From Hoeflea sp. (lineage in GTDB: Bacteria > Pseudomonadota > Alphaproteobacteria > Rhizobiales > Rhizobiaceae), in contig NZ_NVXQ01000027.1 of the NCBI RefSeq assembly GCF_002733955.1, positions 1 to 64,000 on the forward strand: a stretch of DNA of 64,000 bases. Direction: 5' to 3'. The notes below the pieces were generated by a model that ran no database searches, was not told where the DNA came from, and worked only from the letters and a program-made list of their open reading frames with translations. Both the position numbers and the translations under genes were made by a program. Position 1 is the stretch's first letter. Each line of letters opens with the position of its first letter. Shown here one piece after another: positions 16,416-24,549 of the stretch.

Positions 16416-17254
16416 TTGAACTTCGCCACCATGTCCTTGATGCCCGGGATCGTTTCGATCTGATAGGCATGGGTTGGCTGGAAATACTGCACCAGCGAAC
16501 GCTGGCTCAGCCCGCCAAGGATGGTGAAGTAATACATCTCATAGCCCGGCAGCACGCAGCACGGGTGGTAGCCCTTGTCGAGGCAGATCGTCGAGCCGTC
16601 GACGATGTGATAGGCGTCGCCGGGCTTGTTGTCCTCGCGCTGCAGCATCTGCACGCCGGAGCCGTGATTGGGCCGGAAGCGGAAATTGTAGGTCTCGTCG
16701 TGACGCGTCTCGTCGGGCAAGCGGTCGGTGTCATGCTTGTGGCTGGGGAACCCGGACCAGCCGCCCTGCCCGACCGTGAAGAGCTCGCTGACCAGCAGCC
16801 GCCCGACCTTGCCGTGATGCTTCTGTCCGAGAATGTGCTTGATCTTGCGGTGGGTCTTGGTGTCGTCGGAACCGTATTGCACCAGGTCGAGCCCGTCGGC
16901 GCGCACATCGAACGGTTCCAGCACCTTGTCGTATTTGGCCCCGGCGATGAAGACCTCGGTCTCGTCGGAGGCGCAGACGATGGTCACCTTGGCGCCGACC
17001 GGCACATAGACGCCTTCCGGCTCGCCGTCCCAGACATCGACACCGCGGTTTCCCAGCTTGGCGTAGGACACACCCTCGACCTCGACATCAACCGTGCCGG
17101 TCGCAGGCACGATGCAGGTCTCGTAGCCCGGCACCTGATAGGCGAAGGCCTCGCCCTTCTTCAGCTTGACGATGTTGAAATAGTTGAGCGGAACGCAGGC
17201 ATCTTCGACATCGACGATCGGCTTGTTCTGGTTGTTGTAGGGCGCAATATGCAT
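16412..17254 (-). CDS. iolB: 5-deoxy-glucuronate isomerase
   Basis: Converts 5-deoxy-glucuronate to 5-dehydro-2-deoxygluconate in inositol breakdown. The 280-residue protein has the duplicated cupin fold of IolB. Metal-ligand motifs are visible in 'PSHKHDTDRLPDETRHDETYNF' (HxH and the downstream Glu), and the conserved 'GYHPCCVLPGYEMYY' lies near the C-terminus. It lies between iolC and the aldolase in the operon. Confidence 0.93.
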   Translation of the reverse strand: MHIAPYNNQNKPIVDVEDACVPLNYFNIVKLKKGEAFAYQVPGYETCIVPATGTVDVEVEGVSYAKLGNRGVDVWDGEPEGVYVPVGAKVTIVCASDETEVFIAGAKYDKVLEPFDVRADGLDLVQYGSDDTKTHRKIKHILGQKHHGKVGRLLVSELFTVGQGGWSGFPSHKHDTDRLPDETRHDETYNFRFRPNHGSGVQMLQREDNKPGDAYHIVDGSTICLDKGYHPCCVLPGYEMYYFTILGGLSQRSLVQYFQPTHAYQIETIPGIKDMVAKFK

Positions 17255-17283
17255 GGGTCAGATCCTTTCGGGAGTCCGGAGCC

Positions 17284-18264
17284 TCAGACGTGGGTCGGGC
17301 CGGGATGGGTGGTGAGGAAAGCCTCGAGTTGCGTGTGATCGGGCATTGCCGGGGCGCAGCCGGGCCGGGAGACGACGATCGAGGCGCAGGCCGAACCGCG
17401 CAGCACCGCCTGTTTCATCTCGCTGCCTTCAGAGAGCGCTGCCAGCAGGCCGGCCATGAAACTGTCGCCCGCACCTGTGGGCTTGAGCGCCGTGACCGGG
17501 AAGATGCCGGTGCGCAGTTCTTCGCCGCCGGCAAAGGTGACGGCCCCTTCGGGGCCCATCTTGTAGACCACGATCTCGGCGCTGGAACCGGCCAGCTCGC
17601 GCGCCTTGTCCAGCCCCTTGTCGATGCCGCCGGCCATGAAGCCGAACTCCTCGTCATTGCCGACAATCACATCGGCCATGGCGCCTGCGCGCGACAGCAC
17701 ATCCGCCGCCACTTCCGCCGACGGCCAGGAATAAGGCCGGTAATCGACATCGAAGATGATCGGCAGGCCTGCGGCGCGCGCCAGCTCGAACGCCCGGAAC
17801 GTGGCCGCGCGCGAGGGTTCTGCCGCAAACACCGTGCCTGCGGTGATCAGCGCGCCATATTGGCTGTAATCCACCGCCTCGACATCAGCGATGTCCATCT
17901 GGAAATCGGCGGCATTGTTGCGGTAGATGACGCTCTGGTGCTCCTCGACCCGGGTTTCGTAGACCGCAAGCGAAGTGCGGCATTCGCCGCTGATCGCGTG
18001 CACATGGGTCCGGTCAACGCCGTAATGATCGAGCTGGTTGAGGCAGTACCAGCCGACCGCATCATCCGAGACTTTCGTAACAAGTGCTGCCTTGCAGCCA
18101 AACTTGACCAGGCCAGCGGCGATGTTGGCGCTGGAGCCGCCCATTGCCACCATCATCGATGTCGCGTCACGGGTCCGGGTGCCGGCGGGATCGGGCGACA
18201 GATCCATGCCGACACGGCCGATGACCAGGAAGTTGCGCGCCCTGATGCCGTCGAGAACGCTCAT
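17284..18264 (-). CDS. iolC: 5-dehydro-2-deoxygluconokinase
   Basis: A PfkB-family sugar kinase of 326 residues. The N-terminal signature is 'MGGSSANIAAGLVKFG' and the C-terminal ATP/catalytic motif 'KPTGAGDSFMAGLL' (GAGD). In the iol pathway it phosphorylates 5-dehydro-2-deoxygluconate. In some organisms IolC is fused to the aldolase; here the aldolase is a separate gene. It overlaps the dioxygenase gene by 4 bases, so the two are translationally coupled. Confidence 0.93.
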   Translation of the reverse strand: MSVLDGIRARNFLVIGRVGMDLSPDPAGTRTRDATSMMVAMGGSSANIAAGLVKFGCKAALVTKVSDDAVGWYCLNQLDHYGVDRTHVHAISGECRTSLAVYETRVEEHQSVIYRNNAADFQMDIADVEAVDYSQYGALITAGTVFAAEPSRAATFRAFELARAAGLPIIFDVDYRPYSWPSAEVAADVLSRAGAMADVIVGNDEEFGFMAGGIDKGLDKARELAGSSAEIVVYKMGPEGAVTFAGGEELRTGIFPVTALKPTGAGDSFMAGLLAALSEGSEMKQAVLRGSACASIVVSRPGCAPAMPDHTQLEAFLTTHPGPTHV

Positions 18265-19100
18265 GCCCGGCCCTCCGTGTTGCCGGCGCGCGCGGCGTCG
18301 AGCACTTCGGGATAGGGATAGTTCAGCCCCAGCAATTGCCGCATGTCAGGACTTGCCGCATCGAGAAAGGTTTGCGGCAGGGACGCGGGCATGTCTTCCA
18401 TCGGCTTGACCCATTTGGGCAGATACTGAATCAGGATGGCGCTGCGGTCATGATCGGCCCGGTTCGGCATGGCGCAGTGCCAGGTGACGCCATAAAACAG
18501 CGCCACGTCGCCCGGCTCGCCCAACATCTGCTCGCAGCGCTCGTAGAACCGGTCCTCGGCTGTCGGGTAGCGCAACTCCTTCTGGCTTCCCGGCACATAG
18601 GCGGTGGCGCCGCTCTCGGCGGTGAACGGATCGAGGATCACCGAGACCTGCGCGTTCATCGGAAACGAGCCGTTGAAGCCTATCGGATGGGTTTCGGGCT
18701 TGTGAAAATCCCAATAGGGATAATCCACATGCGGCTCCTGCCCCGGCCCACCCGGCAGGATCCGGTTGGCGGCAATCGAGCCCATGATGAATTCGGTGCC
18801 CAGAAACGTGCGCAGGATATCCATCAGCACCGGGTGTGCGGCCATGCGTGAGAACACCTCGCCCTTGGCCAAGAGGTTCCAGACCCGGCGCTGCAGGTTG
18901 ATCTTGCCCTCTTCCGCCGCCGCCCCTTGAAAATGCGTGACTTTCTCGCCTTCGTTTTCCGAATGCGCCATCACGATGGCGCGCGCCTCGGCGATCTCCT
19001 CGGGCGAAAACAGTCCCGAAATCGCCACCGCGCCATCGCCATTGAGCAGCTCTTCAATGATCGTATCGGGGTCTGCCGTCTGGGCTGTGAAGCGTTTCAT
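18261..19100 (-). CDS. PhyH-family Fe(II)/2-oxoglutarate dioxygenase inside the iol operon
   Basis: A 279-residue phytanoyl-CoA-dioxygenase-like enzyme. The iron-binding facial triad is visible as H124-V-D126 ('EPHVDYPYWDF') and H208 ('YGVTWHCAMPN'), with R219 as the likely 2-oxoglutarate anchor ('HDRSAILIQYLP'). It lies between iolD (1-base gap) and iolC (4-base overlap), so it is an integral operon member. The standard inositol pathway has no dioxygenase step. I infer action on a modified substrate, for example oxidative O-demethylation of a methyl-inositol or hydroxylation, but no substrate is shown. The start at 19100 is chosen over 19148 because it leaves iolD intact. Confidence 0.85.
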   Translation of the reverse strand: MKRFTAQTADPDTIIEELLNGDGAVAISGLFSPEEIAEARAIVMAHSENEGEKVTHFQGAAAEEGKINLQRRVWNLLAKGEVFSRMAAHPVLMDILRTFLGTEFIMGSIAANRILPGGPGQEPHVDYPYWDFHKPETHPIGFNGSFPMNAQVSVILDPFTAESGATAYVPGSQKELRYPTAEDRFYERCEQMLGEPGDVALFYGVTWHCAMPNRADHDRSAILIQYLPKWVKPMEDMPASLPQTFLDAASPDMRQLLGLNYPYPEVLDAARAGNTEGRA

Positions 19101-19101
19101 C

Positions 19102-20967
19102 TCAGACGCCCTTGCGCTGTTTCGAGCGGGTGGCTTCCTGCTCTTCATGCGCGGCCTTGACCTTGGGATTATCGGTCACGTGCGGTGTTCCGACTTCCCA
19201 CCAGGCATGGCCCTCCGTGGTCCAGCCTTCATAGGCATCGACCTTCATGCAGATTACATGGGTCTTTATGCTGGCCTTCGCCCGTTTGAAAGCCTCACCC
19301 AGTTCGGCCGGGTTGGACACGGTCTCGGCAATCGCCCCCATCGCGGCGGCATGGGCTTCGAAATCGACCGCAAAAGGCTCGCTGACCGTCGGGCAATCGG
19401 CGAGCAGATTGTTGAAGCTCTCATTGCCGGTGTTGTTCTGCAGCTTGTTGATGACGGCAAAACCGCCATTGTCGAGCACCAGGATGATCAGCTTCTTGCC
19501 CGACAGCACTGAAGAATAGATGTCGGAATTCATCAAGAGATAGGCGCCGTCGCCGACAAACACGATGGTGTCCTTGTCCGGCTCGCGCTCGGATTGGGCA
19601 ATCCGCGCGCCCCAGCCACCGGCAATCTCGTAGCCCATGCAGGAGAAGCCGAACTCGACATCGACCGTGCCGAGCGACAGTGTGCGCCAGTTGGCAGTGA
19701 CCTCCGCCGGCAGACCGCCCGCAGCGGTCACCACCCGGTCGCGCGGATCACACAGCGCGTTGACCACGCCGATGGCCTGGGCATAGGAATTGGGCTTGTT
19801 GCCATAAGCGACATTGTCCGCGACGTAAGCCGTCCAGGCCTGGCGCTGCTCCTGTGCGAACCCGGTCCAGTCCGATGGCGCGCGGTAACTCTCAAGGGCT
19901 GTGCCCAGCAACTCCAGCCCGAGTTTCGCGTCACCCACCACCGGCAGCGACAGATGCTTGGCCGCATCGTGCCGGGCGGCATTGAGCGAAACGATTGGCG
20001 CGGATTTGTCGAAGGCGGTCCATGACCCGGTGGTGAAATCCTGCATCCGGGTGCCGACAGCCAGGATCAGATCGGCCTTTTCGGCAACCGCATTGGCGCT
20101 GTCGGAGCCGGTGACGCCGACCGGGCCGATGTTGAGTGGATGTTCGTCGAGCAGATTGGCCCGCCCGGCGATGGTTTCGATCACCGGTATCTGATGCGCT
20201 TCGGCAAAAGCGGTCAGCTCGGCCGTGGCGCGGGAATACTGCACACCACCACCGGCGATGATCACCGGACGTTTTGCGCCTTTGAGGAGTTCAGCAGCAT
20301 CCTTGATCTCTTCAGCGTCCGGTGCCTGACGGCGGATGCGGTGCACCTTCTTGGCAAACATCTCCACCGGGTAATCATAGGCCCAGCCCTGCACATCCTG
20401 CGGCAGGCCCAGGAATGCCGGGCCGCAATCGACCGGATCAAGCATGGTAGCGATGGCCGCCGGCAACGACTGGATGATCTGCGCCGGATGGGTGATCCGG
20501 TCCCAGAAGCGGCTCACCGCCTTGAAGGCGTCATTCACGCCGAGCGTCGGATTGCCGTAGTGCTCAAGCTGCTGCAGCACCGGATCGGGCAGACGGGTGA
20601 TGAAGATGTCACCGCACAGCATCAGCATCGGCAACCGGTTGGCATGCGCCAGCGCGGCCGACGTCAGCAGGTTGGCGGTCCCCGGCCCCGCAGACGCGGT
20701 GCAGAACATGAAGCGCTGCCTTAGCCATTGCTTGGAATAGGCAGCCGCGGCAAAGCCCATGCTCTGCTCGTTCTGGCCGCGGTAAAGCGGCAGTTCGGCG
20801 CGCGCGTCATAAAGCGCCTCGCCCAGGCAGGTGACATTGCCGTGGCCGAAAATGCCAAAGCCGCCGCCACACAGCCGCATTTCCTCGCCGTCAATCTCGA
20901 TGAACTGATTGGCAAGATAGCGGATAATGGCCTGAGCCGTTGTCAGACGTAGTGTCTCCTCAGTCAT
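19102..20967 (-). CDS. iolD: 3D-(3,5/4)-trihydroxycyclohexane-1,2-dione hydrolase
   Basis: A 621-residue thiamine-diphosphate enzyme that opens the inositol-derived ring to 5-deoxy-glucuronate. The N-terminal catalytic glutamate region is 'YRGQNEQSMGFAAAAYSKQ', the middle domain 'RPVIIAGGGVQYSRA', and the C-terminal ThDP motif 'GDGAYLLMNSD...LDNGGFAVIN' (GDG...N). The open frame runs on to 22260, but the true start is the ATG at 20967; sequence beyond it is antisense to another gene. It is the first gene of the minus-strand iol operon, about 95 bases downstream of the LacI-type operator. Confidence 0.94.
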   Translation of the reverse strand: MTEETLRLTTAQAIIRYLANQFIEIDGEEMRLCGGGFGIFGHGNVTCLGEALYDARAELPLYRGQNEQSMGFAAAAYSKQWLRQRFMFCTASAGPGTANLLTSAALAHANRLPMLMLCGDIFITRLPDPVLQQLEHYGNPTLGVNDAFKAVSRFWDRITHPAQIIQSLPAAIATMLDPVDCGPAFLGLPQDVQGWAYDYPVEMFAKKVHRIRRQAPDAEEIKDAAELLKGAKRPVIIAGGGVQYSRATAELTAFAEAHQIPVIETIAGRANLLDEHPLNIGPVGVTGSDSANAVAEKADLILAVGTRMQDFTTGSWTAFDKSAPIVSLNAARHDAAKHLSLPVVGDAKLGLELLGTALESYRAPSDWTGFAQEQRQAWTAYVADNVAYGNKPNSYAQAIGVVNALCDPRDRVVTAAGGLPAEVTANWRTLSLGTVDVEFGFSCMGYEIAGGWGARIAQSEREPDKDTIVFVGDGAYLLMNSDIYSSVLSGKKLIILVLDNGGFAVINKLQNNTGNESFNNLLADCPTVSEPFAVDFEAHAAAMGAIAETVSNPAELGEAFKRAKASIKTHVICMKVDAYEGWTTEGHAWWEVGTPHVTDNPKVKAAHEEQEATRSKQRKGV

Positions 20968-21060
20968 GCGCGCCGAGACCTCCCTCTTGGCCGGCAGGAT
21001 GGTCCGGAATGCCGGACGCAAAAATGCCGCTTGCGAAACTTCGATTCCGAAGATACAAAA

Positions 21061-21078
21061 TTTGCAACCGGTTGCAAA
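21061..21078. promoter_or_regulatory. LacI-family operator in the divergent iol promoter region
   Basis: TTTGCAACCGGTTGCAAA is a perfect 18-base palindrome with the central CG typical of LacI-family operators. It lies between iolD (start 20967, minus) and the Idh gene (start 21103, plus), and so can repress both directions. The same sequence recurs at 32275-32292 next to a lacI gene. Confidence 0.88.
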
Positions 21079-21102
21079 CTGAATTTCAATATGGTCCCGA
21101 TT

Positions 21103-22209
21103 ATGCATGAAATTGGCGTTGGCATTGTTGGCGGCGGCTACATGGGAAAAGCCCATGCGGTGGCCATTGCAGCCGTCGCCGCCGTGTTCGACACCGCGCT
21201 GCGCCCACGGCTTGAGATGGTGTCCGCCGGCTCGCCGGAATCCGCCGAACGCTACCGCGCAGCCTACGGCTTCCTCCGTGCAGCCTCGGACTGGCAGGAA
21301 CTGGTTGCCGACCCCAAGGTCGAGGCCATCGTCATCGCCTCGCCGCAATCCACCCACCGCGCCATTGCCGAGGCAGCCTTCGCGCTCGGCAAACCGGTCT
21401 TGTGCGAAAAACCGATGGGCGCAAACCTGGACGACAGCCGCGCCATGGTCGAGGCTGCGGAGAAAAGCGGTGCGGCCAACATGGTCGGCTTCAACTATAT
21501 CCGCACGCCTGCCAGCCAGTTTGCGCGAAAGCTGATTGCTGACGGTGTCATCGGCGACATCACATGGTTCCGCGGCGAGCACACCGAGGATTTTCTGGCC
21601 GACCCGCAAACACCTGCCAACTGGCGCACCGAGGGCCAGGCCAATGGCACCATGGGTGATCTCGCGCCGCACATGATCAACGCCGCACTTGCGCTGGTCG
21701 GGCCGATCCGGTCGCTGATTGCCGAGGTCGAGACGGTGCATGCCACCCGCCCCGGCGGTGCGGTCAGCAATGATGATCAGGGCCAGATGATGTGCCGCTT
21801 TGCAAACGGCGCCATGGGACAGATGCATTTCAGCCGCATCGCGACCGGGCGCAAGATGGGCTATGCCTACGAGATCACCGGCACCAGGGGCGCGATCCGG
21901 TTTGACCAGGAAGACCAGAACGCGCTCTGGCTTTACCGGATGGACGAGCCGGAAGCGACACGCGGTTTCACCAAGATCCTGACCGGACCGGCACATCCCG
22001 ACTATCTGCCGTTCTGCCAGGGGCCCGGCCACGGCACCGGCTATCAGGACCAGATTACAATCGAGGCGCGGGATTTCCTGCACGCCATCGAGACCGGCAA
22101 GCCGGTCTGGCCGACATTCCGCGACGGATTGGCGGTCAACGAAATCGTGGCGGCGGCATTTGCGTCGTCTGAGAGCAAAACATGGCAAACACTCGACAGA
22201 GACGAGTAA
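21103..22209 (+). CDS. Gfo/Idh/MocA family dehydrogenase (inositol-related)
   Basis: A 368-residue NAD(P)-dependent oxidoreductase: 'GVGIVGGGYMGKAHAVAI' Rossmann motif at the N-terminus, 'CEKPMG' lysine, and active-site 'GDLAPHMINAALAL' (D-x3-H type). Divergent transcription from iolD behind the LacI operator and the tight gap to iolE (17 bases) place it in inositol metabolism. It could be a second inositol dehydrogenase (scyllo- or chiro-inositol, IolW/IolX-like) or act on a methylated inositol. The ATG at 21103 is preferred; an ATG at 21091 is possible, and the longer frame from 21031 overlaps the operator. Confidence 0.85.
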   Translation: MHEIGVGIVGGGYMGKAHAVAIAAVAAVFDTALRPRLEMVSAGSPESAERYRAAYGFLRAASDWQELVADPKVEAIVIASPQSTHRAIAEAAFALGKPVLCEKPMGANLDDSRAMVEAAEKSGAANMVGFNYIRTPASQFARKLIADGVIGDITWFRGEHTEDFLADPQTPANWRTEGQANGTMGDLAPHMINAALALVGPIRSLIAEVETVHATRPGGAVSNDDQGQMMCRFANGAMGQMHFSRIATGRKMGYAYEITGTRGAIRFDQEDQNALWLYRMDEPEATRGFTKILTGPAHPDYLPFCQGPGHGTGYQDQITIEARDFLHAIETGKPVWPTFRDGLAVNEIVAAAFASSESKTWQTLDRDE

Positions 22210-22226
22210 GCGGAGGGGACTAAAAA

Positions 22227-23117
22227 ATGACGATACACATAGGCAACGCCCCCTGCTCATGGGGTGTGGAGTTTCCGGACGACCCGCGCAACCCGGCCTG
22301 GCAGACGGTGCTGAAGCAATGCGCCGAGGCCGGTTACAAGGGCATTGAACTCGGGCCGGTCGGCTTCATGCCGGAATACCCGGCAATCCTTGGCGAGGCG
22401 CTTGAGGAAAACGGGCTGGAGCTGATTGGCGGAGTGGTGTTCCGCGCCTTCCATGATGCCAGCCAGTGGGACAATGTCATGGATGGCGCGGTGCGCACCT
22501 GCAAGGCGCTGGTGGCGCATGGCGCCAAACATCTGGTGCTGATCGATTCGATCTCGCCACGCCGCGCCCCCACCGCCGGCCGCGCCAGCGAGGCCGAGCA
22601 GATGGATGAGGCCGAATGGGCCGCCTTCCGCGACCGGATCGCCACCGTGGCCAAGCTCGGCGCCGAGGAATACGGGCTGACCGTCGGCATGCACGCCCAT
22701 GCGGCGGGCTTCATCGATTTCGAACCGGAGCTGGAACGGCTGCTCAACGAGGTCGACGACAAGATCCTCAAGATCTGCTTCGACACCGGCCATCATTCCT
22801 ATGCAGGCTTTGATCCTATCGCCTTCATGAAGCGCCACATCGATCGCATTTCCTACATGCATTTCAAGGACATCGACCCGAAGGTGAAAGCCGAGGCTAT
22901 TGCCAACCGCACCGGCTTCTACGATGCCTGCGGCCAGGGCATTTTCTGCAATCTCGGCGATGGCGACGTCGACTTTCCGGCCGTGCGGCAGATCCTGCTC
23001 GACGCAGGTTTCGACGGCTGGTGCACGGTGGAGCAGGATTGCGACCCGCTGCTCGATCCCGATCCGGTCGGCGACGCCAAGGTCAACCGCACCTATCTTC
23101 AATCCATCGGCTTTTGA
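22227..23117 (+). CDS. iolE: Inosose dehydratase
   Basis: A 296-residue TIM-barrel protein of the xylose-isomerase-like fold. In the pathway IolE dehydrates scyllo-inosose to the trihydroxycyclohexanedione used by IolD. Supporting motifs are the N-terminal 'GNAPCSWGVEFPDDP' (close to the IolE 'APxxWG' start), 'CFDTGHHSYAGFDP' and 'YMHFKDIDPKV' (metal-ligand regions), and 'GWCTVEQDCDP' at the C-terminus. A 'GGAGGGG' site precedes the ATG. It completes the set needed to convert inositol to dihydroxyacetone phosphate and malonate semialdehyde; only IolA/MmsA is missing from the window. Confidence 0.92.
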   Translation: MTIHIGNAPCSWGVEFPDDPRNPAWQTVLKQCAEAGYKGIELGPVGFMPEYPAILGEALEENGLELIGGVVFRAFHDASQWDNVMDGAVRTCKALVAHGAKHLVLIDSISPRRAPTAGRASEAEQMDEAEWAAFRDRIATVAKLGAEEYGLTVGMHAHAAGFIDFEPELERLLNEVDDKILKICFDTGHHSYAGFDPIAFMKRHIDRISYMHFKDIDPKVKAEAIANRTGFYDACGQGIFCNLGDGDVDFPAVRQILLDAGFDGWCTVEQDCDPLLDPDPVGDAKVNRTYLQSIGF

Positions 23118-23170
23118 GCGGAGGTGGAGGCTTGCTGGCTGATTGGCGGCGGTATGCAGTCATCAGACGC

Positions 23171-23283
23171 CGTCTTGCCGGACTTGATCCGGCATCCAGT
23201 CAGCCCAAGTCCTTGGGCTGAAAAGCTCCTCTGACCCGGCAGACGCCGGGTCGCTGGATACCGGATCAAGTCCGGTATGACGG
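23171..23283. repeat. Palindromic intergenic repeat element
   Basis: Two 29-base arms (23171-23199 and about 23255-23283) are near-perfect reverse complements, differing at about three positions. Each contains GGACTTGATCCGG or its complement. Inner hairpins (AGCCCAAG/CTTGGGCT and GACCCGGC/GCCGGGTC) lie between them. This is the style of dispersed palindromic repeats in alphaproteobacterial intergenic regions. It sits between iolE and the next Idh gene and may affect mRNA stability. Confidence 0.85.
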
Positions 23284-23346
23284 AAACGGAAAATCGGAAC
23301 CGGAATTTCGACAACACGCTGCTACACATCGACTGGGAGGCATTTC

Positions 23347-24504
23347 ATGACAAAGCTCAAATGGGGCATGATCGGTGGCGGAGAAGGCAGCCAGATCGGC
23401 CCGGCCCACCGGCTCGGCGCCGGCCTTGACGGCGAGTTCGAATTTGCTGCAGGCGCGCTCGACCACCGGCCCGAGGCAGGCAGGGATTATGGCCAGCGGC
23501 TGGGTCTTGACGCGACCCGCGCCTATGGCGACTGGCGCGAGATGCTGAAGGGCGAAAAAAGCCGCCCCGACCGCGTCGATCTGGTCACCGTGGCGACCCC
23601 CAACGCCACCCATTACGAAATCACCAAGGCCTATCTCGAGGCAGGCTTTCACGTGCTGTGCGAAAAACCGATGACCATGACCATCGCTGAAGGCGAGGAC
23701 ATTGTCCGCACCGCTCAGGCAACCGGCAGGATCTGCGCCGTCAATTACGGCTATTCCGGCTATTCGCTGGTGCGCCACATGAAGGCGATGGTTGCCCGCG
23801 GCGATCTCGGAAAGATCCGGCTGGTCAAGGCCGAATTCGCCCATGGCCACCATGCTGACGCGGCAGATGCCGACAATCCGCGGGTGCGCTGGCGCTACGA
23901 TCCGGCCCAGGCCGGCGTCTCGGCGCAGTTTGCCGATTGCGGCATTCATGCGCTGCACATGGCAAGCTTCGTCACCGGCCAGGAAGTCACGAAACTCTCC
24001 GCCGACACTGTCTCCTGCATTCAAAGCCGGGTGCTCGAAGACGATGCCATGGTCAATTTCCGCATGGATGGCGGCACCGTGGGACGGCTCTGGACCTCAT
24101 CGATCGCCATCGGCCGCCAGCACGGGCTGACGTTGCAGGTGTTCGGTGAAAAAGGCGGGCTCAGATGGGCCCAGGAGCAGCCCAACCAGCTCTATTGGAT
24201 GCCGCTGGGCGAACGGTTGCAGACCATCGAGCGCGGCGAGGCAAATCTCTCGCCCGAGGCCGACCGCACCTCCCGCGTCACCATCGGTCACGCCGAAGGC
24301 ATGCCGCTGGCATTCGCCAATATTTACAAGGATCTGGCCGAAGCCATTCGCGCGGATAAAGAGGGGCGCGCCGTCGATCCCGCTGCCAATCTCTACCCCC
24401 GCGCCGAAGACGGCTTGCGCTCGATGGCAGCCGTCTTTGCGGTGGCGGAATCGGGTCTGGCCCAGGGCGAATGGGTGGATGCGAGACCACCGATGTTCAG
24501 GTAG
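23347..24504 (+). CDS. Second Gfo/Idh/MocA family dehydrogenase
   Basis: A 385-residue oxidoreductase: Rossmann motif 'GMIGGGEGSQIGPAHR', 'CEKPMT' lysine, and active-site helix 'FADCGIHALHMASF' (D-x3-H). The 'GGGxGSxIGxxHR' beginning is a subgroup with inositol/sugar dehydrogenases of the IolX/IolW or glucose-oxidoreductase kind. It follows iolE on the same strand after the palindromic repeat, and GGGAGG lies upstream of the ATG. A role with inositol isomers or derivatives is inferred from context only. Confidence 0.85.
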   Translation: MTKLKWGMIGGGEGSQIGPAHRLGAGLDGEFEFAAGALDHRPEAGRDYGQRLGLDATRAYGDWREMLKGEKSRPDRVDLVTVATPNATHYEITKAYLEAGFHVLCEKPMTMTIAEGEDIVRTAQATGRICAVNYGYSGYSLVRHMKAMVARGDLGKIRLVKAEFAHGHHADAADADNPRVRWRYDPAQAGVSAQFADCGIHALHMASFVTGQEVTKLSADTVSCIQSRVLEDDAMVNFRMDGGTVGRLWTSSIAIGRQHGLTLQVFGEKGGLRWAQEQPNQLYWMPLGERLQTIERGEANLSPEADRTSRVTIGHAEGMPLAFANIYKDLAEAIRADKEGRAVDPAANLYPRAEDGLRSMAAVFAVAESGLAQGEWVDARPPMFR

Positions 24505-24549
24505 CGGCCAGGACACTCGCCGCCAGATCGGCTTTGCCTTGCGGCCCCA

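Noticed and set aside
14847..16463. A 538-residue open frame antisense to iolG and the aldolase
   Set aside because: It runs across two certain genes on the other strand and has typical shadow composition.
20968..22260. Upstream extension of iolD to a 1052-residue ORF
   Set aside because: The extra sequence is antisense to the well-conserved Idh gene at 21103-22209 and lacks domain character. The conserved IolD start is the ATG at 20967.
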